64,000 nt of DNA, from assembly GCA_954871525.1 (NCBI GenBank), contig OX940861.1:41677201-41741200 (forward strand). Direction: 5' to 3'. Below, piece by piece: positions 56,906 through 64,000 of the stretch. Each line of letters opens with the position of its first letter. The first letter of the stretch is position 1. A model generated the notes under the pieces. It made no database searches. It was not told the origin of the DNA and worked only from the letters and a program-made list of their open reading frames with translations. Position numbers and translations under genes: made by a program. This stretch comes from Parietaria judaica (Eukaryota; Streptophyta; Magnoliopsida; Rosales; Urticaceae).

Positions 56906-57959
56906 ATGGTTGGAGTTGAGGGGAACAATCGGCGTTTGCCGCAATGGATGCTTGGGGTTTCCGGTGATTCGAAAGCGAATAAAGAGCCTGTCGAGGAAGG
57001 GCTCGTGTCGCGAGCTTCCGTTCCCGATCCCATAACTAAGAAGAAGTTGCTCCATGTAAAGAAAAACTCGGTGGAACGCCCGCTTGTTCTTGCAAAATGT
57101 ACGACGAGACGAAGTAAACCGAAGGAAATACCCTTAGATTCAGACGCTGACAGTGACGTTTCTTTTGGTGAACCGGAGAAGAAGAGGAATGCTAGAATTG
57201 TAAAAAAAGTTTCCGCTTCTCGGAGAAGACGGAAGAGAAAGAAGTATATAAGCAGCGACGAGGAATCAGATATCGAACCTCTGAGTGACGATGAAGATGC
57301 GGATTTGACAGTGGAAGATCTAATTACCATTGCACAAGAGGTAACTTTTGGGCTTGTTCTGATTACTCTATCAGTCAATTTTATGTTTTTAACAGATATC
57401 GATCGATCACTATTACATAACAAGCGTCGTCTTTTATATGTTATTCTTCAATCCGTAGAGAAATATTTTTCATTGTTTCTTTGAAAGCCTTAAATTTTTA
57501 TCACGTATGCAGTATGTTAAGGGTGAGAACCAGACGGAGCAAGACCGAGCATCAAAGAACGTGTGTGAACTCGGACGAGAATCATCAACAACATCTTCGA
57601 GGAACAAAATAATAGATCATAACGATGCCGAGATTCGCGAGGAAACAAAGATCGGCGACATTAGTGCTTCTTACAAGGAAACAAGATGTCCCCGTGAAAT
57701 AAGCGCCCTTGAAACCTCAGAAAGCAATTCGAGAGGAGAAAATGTCGTGAATATCACGAGAACAGGGGATCCTGCTCAAGACATGCTCAATCTGTTCTTA
57801 GGTCCGTTGCTTACGAAACCTGCGGTCGATAAGAAAAGGGACTTTTCGCAGCAGCCGGAAATACAAAGCAAGACCGATACCGTTAGAGAAGACATAGTTC
57901 CTTTCGTACAGAAGAAGAAGATCAGTCTGAAAGACAAGGTTTCAATGTTTCTTGATTAA
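56906..57959 (+). CDS. unrecognised, probably nuclear protein, 2 exons, 293 aa
   Basis: Exons 56906-57340 and 57513-57959 (GT-AG, phase 0) give a complete frame from MVGVEGNNRRLPQWMLGV to ...KISLKDKVSMFLD. I do not recognise the family. Visible features are an N-terminal RRLPQWMLGV motif, a serine/aspartate-rich acidic patch (SDADSDVSFGEPEKK), a strong basic stretch (RRRRKRKK, about residues 113-120) followed by acidic SSDEESDIEPLSDDEDAD, then LTVEDLITIAQEYV, a polar middle and a conserved-looking end (QDMLNLFLGPLL, then KKKISLKDKV). The basic run looks like a nuclear localisation signal. Codon use and clean splice sites argue for a real gene. Confidence 0.75.
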
Positions 57960-59215
57960 GAGATCATAAATCGTGATCACATACATGGGTAAATAGCTGT
58001 CTCCTTGTAATGTTTCCATACTTGTAAATTCACTTTAAAGGGCATTTTGGGTAATTTGTAATAAATAATATTTTAGGGCTTCCTAATCCTTATTTTAGGC
58101 GCGTACGGCTAAGCGACGCAAGCTTATCATGCTCATTCTAAAATTGTTTTGCCTTTGCATCAAGGAGAGCGTTTCAACCGTGCTCCCGGAGAGAAGGTTC
58201 GTGTTGTGTTGATCATGATCCGTATTAAGAAAGAGCATAACGGGTTCTTCGTCTTGATGAACTCCTGTAGGTCGAATTGTGATTGCTTCGGTTTGAATTG
58301 GCTCGGGTCTTATTAGTTTATTGCCATCTTTATGTTCATTTAAACTTTGGATGGTATAAGGATCATTTCAACGCTAGGTAACCAAGTTATTTTCTATCTA
58401 GATCTTCATAATATGAAGTTCATGTATCCATAAACTAAGTATTGGAACTTGTCCCAAAGTGATTCAAGTAATCCTCGTTAATACCGGAGGAAAACCGTGG
58501 TAACAAAAGGATATCCAAGAGCTACAAATAACAAATCAAACTGATTGTGGCCCGCGTTCGAGATCTCATGACGGGAGCCGTTGCGGGAAACAGTATCTCT
58601 CCACACTTAAGAGAGATTAGAGTGATTTGGTTGAAAGACAATCAGGCTTTTATAATTGCAACACTAAACTTAAAACTGATGATCTAAATTGCTGAAAATA
58701 AACGACTTTGCAAAATTAAACATAAATCATGAAAATAAATGATCACTCCGGAGGCCCGGCCCGCTAGTCGCTCGGCCCAATATTACGGTTCCTTATTTGA
58801 AAAATCTCGTCAAAGTACGGAAATGTACCACAAACATCCCATGGGTAAAAAAAATATATATCTAAGACACCCAAAAAAATAAAAAATAAATACTAAAAGA
58901 CTATACCAAAACTCAGCATATCATCTAACATAAAATTCTAAACAATATTTTTTGTAATATTAGAACATGTCTCATATAATAGTTTTTTCTTTATACATAT
59001 TTGCTTCATATACATCATGTATGATATTGTATCCTCATATAAATTTCTTTCTACTGAAATTGGGAATTAATAGGTATTGAGAAGAATTCCAAAATCTTGA
59101 GCTCACGCTCCAAACTGATGCCTTAATATATAGACAATTTTTTTTATATACTATTTTTTATGTTTTTTTTTTTTGTTGCCTTAATAGTATATTTATATTT
59201 TATACTATTGTTTCT
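57960..59215. other. intergenic between two convergent genes
   Basis: Less AT-rich at 58080-58330 and 58490-58620, where transposon-like debris may lie (a plus frame reads LHQGERFNRAPGEKVRVVLI), but I cannot name it. The rest is AT-rich. Confidence 0.35.
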
Positions 59216-60384
59216 CTAACGTAGAAACCTTGAAAGGCCTACTTTGTGCCCCATCTTTTTAACGTCCTCTTGAACTTGGTTTCTATATTGTCGAAATGTG
59301 AAGTCTCTGTAGATCGACCGATCTTCACAGCTTCCGATGAAGGCGTCGTAAGAAGGGCACAGAAAATACGCTAACGAGTATCTCTCCGCCTCGCTGGCCA
59401 TCACCCTGTGCTCGACGCTTCTGTACACGTCGTTGCTCCATGCCTGAAATGTTTGTTTCCAGAACAATAAATTATTTGCATATTTTCATGTATGATCAGT
59501 ACATCAGTTACTTGGGATACAAGGCACGTGGGAAAATGAAATAATAGTGAAGCGCGGCTCGGAAAATGGTTGCAGGGAGTTTTGAATCCCGGGGAAAGGC
59601 ATGAATATATATATTTTTTTTTCTGGAGGTTTTATTCAAAGCACTCTGTGGTCTCGACGGTTTATGCGTTTCTGCAGAACCGGTTTTTGCCTTGGTTTTT
59701 GTTGTTGTTGAATTCAACTATTTTCTGAGGAAGAAATAAGCTCTTGTTACCTGAAAGAGATCACCAATGTTGACGATGAAAGCATCTTGATTCGGTTTCA
59801 CGGACACCCATTTGCGGTCTTTCATGAGCTGCAGACCGCCGACTTGGTCTTGGCAGAGAACGGTGAGAAAGCCGCTGTCCGTGTGTGGCACCAGACCGAA
59901 AGTCTCGGATGAAACCGGACAAGATGGGTAGTGATTCAAGCGAAGGAAGCAAGTGCTTTTGTCACAAATGTCGTCAAATACGTCTCTCCGGTGGCCCAAC
60001 GATTCTGCTAGCACTCCGGCGAGCAGCTTTGCCAGTTGTGACATCGCCGATGCAAACTCCTCCATCACATCCCTATCGACACCAATAAATATATGATGTT
60101 TTAGAATTGAAAATCGATTTTTCGAACGCCGGTTACACGTTACTGTATAAACCGAAACATGATAATTTTTTTGAATTTAATTAAAATTAAACCTCAAAAA
60201 CTTGTATATCACCGAAGATAGTTGTGAATTCATGACTACTAAATTAAAAATCAACATATGAAAAGTAAGAAAAAAAATATATAAAAAAAAATCTTAAGAA
60301 TCACATTTCAACTAGTTTCAGAAACGAGCCGGTACTGAAACACTTCACAACGGTATCAAACCGGTTTCGGTTGAAAATCGACTA

Positions 60385-60441
<57 letters not shown>

Positions 60442-61040
60442 AGAATATTCTAATTATTCAGTTTCTGGTCAACCAATTTTCAGTGCAATAATGTCATCCT
60501 TATTATATTAATAGTTATTTTTCCTCAATATTTATGTAAACATGTTGGAGACATGCACGTGTATGGCTTCTCTGTTTACCTCAAGGAATCGAACTCTCCA
60601 TAGCAAGCCTGGTCGGAGACTTTGGTGAGAGGAATGTGGAAGGCTTCGGACCACGAGAACTGGCTCGGGCGAGAGGCCGTGGCCGTGCCCCACCGGTACG
60701 AGCCGTTCAGCACCCCCGACGTGGCTTTGCTCTCGAAAGGCGCGTCGAACAGGCTCGTCTGCTCGCACCGCATCCTCTCGACCAGCTCGGCGCTTATGCC
60801 GTGGTTCACCACTTGGAAGAAGCCCCACTGAGAGGAGGCGTCGGAGATGGCCTTGGCGCACTCGGCCCTCTCCCGTTTGTGCCGGCTCTTGAGGCCGGCG
60901 AGGTCTATCAACGGAAGCTCGCACTCTTTGGTGAGCACGGCGTGGCTTTCATGGAGGTCATGTTCGGTGTTTTCTTCGTGTCTTGCTTGGAGGAGAGCGT
61001 TGTAGCTTTGCAAGAGAGGTGGGTTCGGATCGATCATCAT
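59216..61040 (-). CDS. GA2OX8: gibberellin 2-oxidase (GA2ox8-like, C20 class), 3 exons, 336 aa
   Basis: 2-oxoglutarate/Fe(II) dioxygenase that inactivates gibberellins by 2-beta-hydroxylation; the GA2ox7/8 branch acts on C20 precursors. Exons (minus order): 61040-60580, 60072-59751, 59443-59216; sum 1011 bp. The DIOX_N domain has LPLIDLAGL and WGFFQVVNHGIS. SYRWGTATA followed by SWSEAFHIP is typical of this branch. The catalytic core has NHYPSCP (N200, Y202), the iron ligands H217-x-D219 (VPHTDSGF) and H273 (SVEHRV), and the 2-oxoglutarate residues R282 and S284 (ERYSLAYF). The C-terminal part (YRDFTFRQYRNQVQEDVKK) also fits GA2ox8. Two ATGs stand at the start (MM); the first is used. Complete by sequence. 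Confidence 0.93.
60388..60436. repeat. (AT)24 microsatellite in GA2ox intron 1
   Basis: It lies in the 507-bp first intron, next to a stretch with ccggt/ccggtttcgg phrases (60300-60375) that resembles the hAT-type MITE in the YSL intron. Confidence 0.93.
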
Positions 61041-61091
61041 TGTGTAATTTGTGTGTATGTGTGTGTGTTTTGAGATTGCAAGTAAAGAACT

Positions 61092-61101
61092 CTATTTATA
61101 G
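61092..61101 (-). promoter_or_regulatory. TATA box of the GA2ox gene
   Basis: The minus strand reads CTATAAATAG about 52-61 bases upstream of the ATG, giving a short leader rich in ACACACA. Confidence 0.6.
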
Positions 61102-63310
61102 GGTTGTCAACGAGGGAATTTTTTCTTTTTAAATGATTTATTAATAAAAAAGACGAAAAAGGTAAGACTTATTTTTTTTATTTTTTTATATTTAATATAA
61201 TTATTTTATATTGTAAGACGGTGAGTAGATAGAGAACAAAGAGAAAGGAACAAAGAAAGTAAAGAAGGGACAAAGTAATGAGCTTCTAACTTGGCGACAA
61301 TTGTCACTAGGAGAGCATATTTAAGTGTAAACGATATTTGCGGGAGAAGTACCCAATTATAGAGAAATTCACCGGTATATTTCTAATATCTTTTTCAGCA
61401 GCAATATATAGTACTCTAAAAAGCCAAAGAAACACTGTCGGTCTCATTCCGTCCTCGTCGATTACTATATATAAGTTAGAAAGTAGAATCACGGGTACAT
61501 TTTTAATTTGAATAATTGATTTTTCATAGTCTAATGTCATACGTATTCGTTGTGTAACATACGTTAGCTCGACACTACTTCGTGACTTTTGGTTACCTTT
61601 ATCGCTGAAAAAGAGATTGAAAATATATATCTAGTATAAGATTAGATATTTATGTTGCAAATATCATCAAGTGAAATTAAGAGACCAATTCTTTGCAAAT
61701 ACACTATAGTCAAAACAAAGCATTGAACGGAGGGAATTAAGAACAATTTATGGAAGGAAATTAAGAAAAAAGGGAAACCTAACAGATCCTCCTTTGACTT
61801 GAATAAATAATGGCTGATATTGATTTCTAAAGGCTATCAAGAAATTTTCTTATCATATGGGGCCAAATCTTGTCCCCTATTAGTTTGTGATGTAGAATTC
61901 ACCACAATTGTTCATGTTCATTTTCTCCTTGTTCTGACTCAGAGATTTTAGACCGGTCGGTTTACCTCGGTAACCTATGGTATCCCTAAAAATCCACCAC
62001 ATATAAATATTATAAAACCTCTTCGGCTTTGAGAAAACCGTAGATAACTCTAAGAATTCGATTAAAATTCTAAAATCTCTAAATCCCATTAAAAAAAACC
62101 TTAAAAATCTATTTTTTATTAAACTTATTTAATATTTATGAGTACATAAGAAAACTTCCTTGGTTATCGACATATCTCTTATAATCTGATTAGCAAATTT
62201 GGTATTGATTTTTAAAAATCTTCAAAAATCTCATTGGCATACTCTTCGGTTATCGATATACCCAAAAAATTAAACAATCGGATGATTATCGATTTCTGGG
62301 CACATAAAAGCTTGCTCCTAATATAGGGCATTGGGATTCTGTTACCGTAATTTTTTTTTTCTGTTTAAAAAAAAAAAAATCAAAGTTATGTTTCCATTTA
62401 TGACTTCCGTAATTCTGTGTTTAAAGGGAATAATTTTTTTATTATTACCGGAAGCAAAATTTCCATTTACATTTTCTGTCGGGGCGGTATCGGAATTCCT
62501 CGATCCGACCGAATAAATGAACGGCACTATAGGCACACACAAAGTTGGTTGTTTAATATTTTTCCACACAGCTGTAAGATTATGAGAATTAAAAGTCCCA
62601 TGTTCACACACATCCTTTGATGGCTGGTTTCATGCTTGACATTCGTTGATTATAAAAGTTTGTTCTCTTCTCCTTTTGCCTAGCTAGATACATGATACTT
62701 CAAAACTGTAAATGAACATCCAACATTGTTGATATGGTTCATGGAACGACTATAGTGATAGCAACTCTTCACTACAACTTTTTGGCAAAGCTTTATGACC
62801 GATCAAAATCTTGCTGTTTACACGTGGTTATATACTTTGCAATAATTGTTACAAACAATCAAGGTTCTAAATATACCGAGTTCTTTGCTGATTTCTGTTA
62901 CCGAGCACAATGTCGGTATAAAATAGCAGTTAACCATTGTCGTTTTTTAAGTTTTTGTGAGTTTATGGAAAAGTTCCTATTTTTCCCAAAAATCAATAAT
63001 AACTCACAAAAAAACAATAAATTTCTCGCAAAAATAACGATCTCCCACAGATTAACCGAGAATCTGAAGAAAAAAATAAACTATTCAAGGTTGACATCGA
63101 CAATATAAAGTGTGACTCGTAGCCTACCTAATCGAAATGTCCAATTAGTTGTACTTATCTTTAATTATTTTTTAATCAATTTTTAGCCATGAATATTTTT
63201 ATAATTTACAATTCTTATCATTAATTATGCTTACTCAACGTTTCCTTTTATACTTATTCCTCTGAAATCATTATGCTGAAATCTTTATTCGGAGTTCGCC
63301 GCTGCATACA
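61102..63310. other. upstream region of the GA2ox gene, no gene seen
   Basis: AT-rich. A trace of the 'gcaaaagtacc' MITE family lies near 61331 (atatttgcgggagaagtaccc). A 'ccggtcggtttacctcggtaacc' patch lies at 61950-62000 and related phrases continue to about 62290. Open frames here are short and carry no motif. Confidence 0.4.
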
Positions 63311-63312
63311 AT

Positions 63313-63355
63313 GATGGAGGGAGGGGGACTCACTATGGGTCCCCCCTCCCTCATC
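63313..63355. repeat. G-rich/C-rich hairpin
   Basis: gatggagggagggggac (63313-63329) pairs with gtcccccctccctcatc (63339-63355) around a 9-base loop, with small register slips. The G-rich arm has closely spaced G runs that could also fold as a quadruplex. Confidence 0.7.
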
Positions 63356-63390
63356 TTGTGTTTATTTATTTTTCATGTTATTCTTCGGTT

Positions 63391-63570
63391 TGCCTCGTCG
63401 TCTCGGAACGTAGTTGTGGTTTTTGGTTTCTCCGTCTCGGACTCTCGGTTGTCTTGTCGACGGTCGTTTTTATATTGTTCTCGCTCGTCGTCTCAGAACG
63501 CAGTAATAGTGGTTCTTTATCTCTCTATCTCGGACCCTCGGTATGCTCAAATCCGTCGGATTTTTGTTAT
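63391..63570. repeat. two diverged tandem copies of about 90 bp
   Basis: cctcgtcgtctcggaacg at 63393 is echoed by gctcgtcgtctcagaacg at 63483, and tctcggactctcggt by tctcggaccctcggt. It is GC-richer than the flanks. No recognised function; the region after it to the window end is AT-rich with no gene. Confidence 0.7.
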
Positions 63571-64000
63571 AATCAACTGGACTCGAACTTCCGTTAAATA
63601 TGTCGGATTACTATTTTGCGCGTAATGTCGACAATCTGACTGTATAAGTTTCTATTCCTATTCATTGTGAAATTCTTTCTCTCTTATTTATTTATTTATT
63701 GGTTCGCCGTCGGAGATAGTTGATTATTTTGATTTTTATAATAATAATGATAATAAAAAGATTTTCTGGTATGCTATTATTGTGATTTTATTTATTCATC
63801 GGTGTCTCTTCTATGTTAAAAGGTTGGCTCCGTCATTGCCTGTATTATAGTTTATCTCCAACGATTTTGGATTCAAAACACTACATGTTGATTGAGTTTT
63901 AGAATTTTTGTCTCTATTTCAAACGTACAACCCCAAAAATTAAACTAAAATTTTGTAATATATTATTTTATTTTATCAATTAATTATTCTAGAGGAGAAC

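Noticed and set aside
57143..57423. Minus-strand frame of 184 codons over 56869-57423
   Set aside because: Mirror of exon 1 of the nuclear-protein gene; serine-rich because the sense strand is acidic and basic-rich.
1..64000. CRISPR arrays, bacterial operons, rRNA or tRNA genes, viral insertions
   Set aside because: No regularly spaced direct repeats with unique spacers, no rRNA or tRNA signatures, and no viral coat or movement-protein motifs were seen. All reverse transcriptases belong to copia or LINE elements.

Overview
This window is a stretch of plant nuclear DNA, almost certainly from a eudicot. The genes are plant families: cytosolic glutamine synthetase, a WRINKLED-type double-AP2 factor, a tubby-like protein, a YSL transporter and a gibberellin 2-oxidase. 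Introns follow GT-AG, intergenic DNA is very AT-rich, and most DNA between genes is Ty1/copia, LINE, hAT, CACTA and MITE material. I could not place it to a family. All exon coordinates come from reading splice sites by eye, checked by unbroken reading frame and by the expected protein motifs.

Layout from left to right. (1) 1-2238: the 5' end of a Ty1/copia element on the minus strand, with a premature stop. (2) 2320-3340: a decayed LINE tail. (3) 4138-4863: a small three-exon gene with a 57-bp coding repeat and an apparent frameshift. (4) 5492-10264 (-): a 13-exon cytosolic glutamine synthetase of 356 aa, apparently intact. (5) 10.6-17.4 kb: a transposon graveyard holding two hAT relics, a CACTA-type end and a short 162-bp tandem array. 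(6) 17724-22087: a PIF/Harbinger-like element split by a complete hAT transposon (17843-21427) with an uninterrupted 804-aa transposase and a perfect 8-bp target duplication. (7) 23275-27578 (+): a WRI3/ADAP-like AP2 factor of 353 aa, including a 9-bp microexon. (8) 28115-32816: a full-length Ty1/copia element whose two 180-bp LTRs are identical although its coding region is broken three times. (9) 33165-35703 (-): a TLP8-like tubby protein of 388 aa. (10) 36207-36683: a long foldback MITE. (11) 38531-47485 (+): a 23-exon AAA-ATPase of 992 aa, probably organellar. (12) 49472-52558 (+): a YSL metal-nicotianamine transporter of 684 aa with very GC-rich first and last exons. (13) 53060-55860: a LINE pseudogene. 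(14) 56906-57959 (+): an unrecognised, probably nuclear protein of 293 aa. (15) 59216-61040 (-): a gibberellin 2-oxidase of 336 aa. (16) 61.1-64 kb: AT-rich DNA with a G-rich hairpin and a 90-bp duplication.

The host genes are single-copy housekeeping or regulatory genes, not an operon or cluster; they cover nitrogen assimilation, lipid or sugar regulation, metal transport and gibberellin catabolism. The adjacent WRI3-like and TLP8-like genes match neighbouring genes as I recall them in Arabidopsis (At1g16060 and At1g16070), so this is likely an old conserved gene pair that has been stretched by a retrotransposon and MITEs. The most notable system is the nested hAT element, which looks recent and potentially autonomous. 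A second theme is a MITE family carrying a 'gcaaaagtacc'-like terminal motif that recurs in the introns and flanks of at least three genes.
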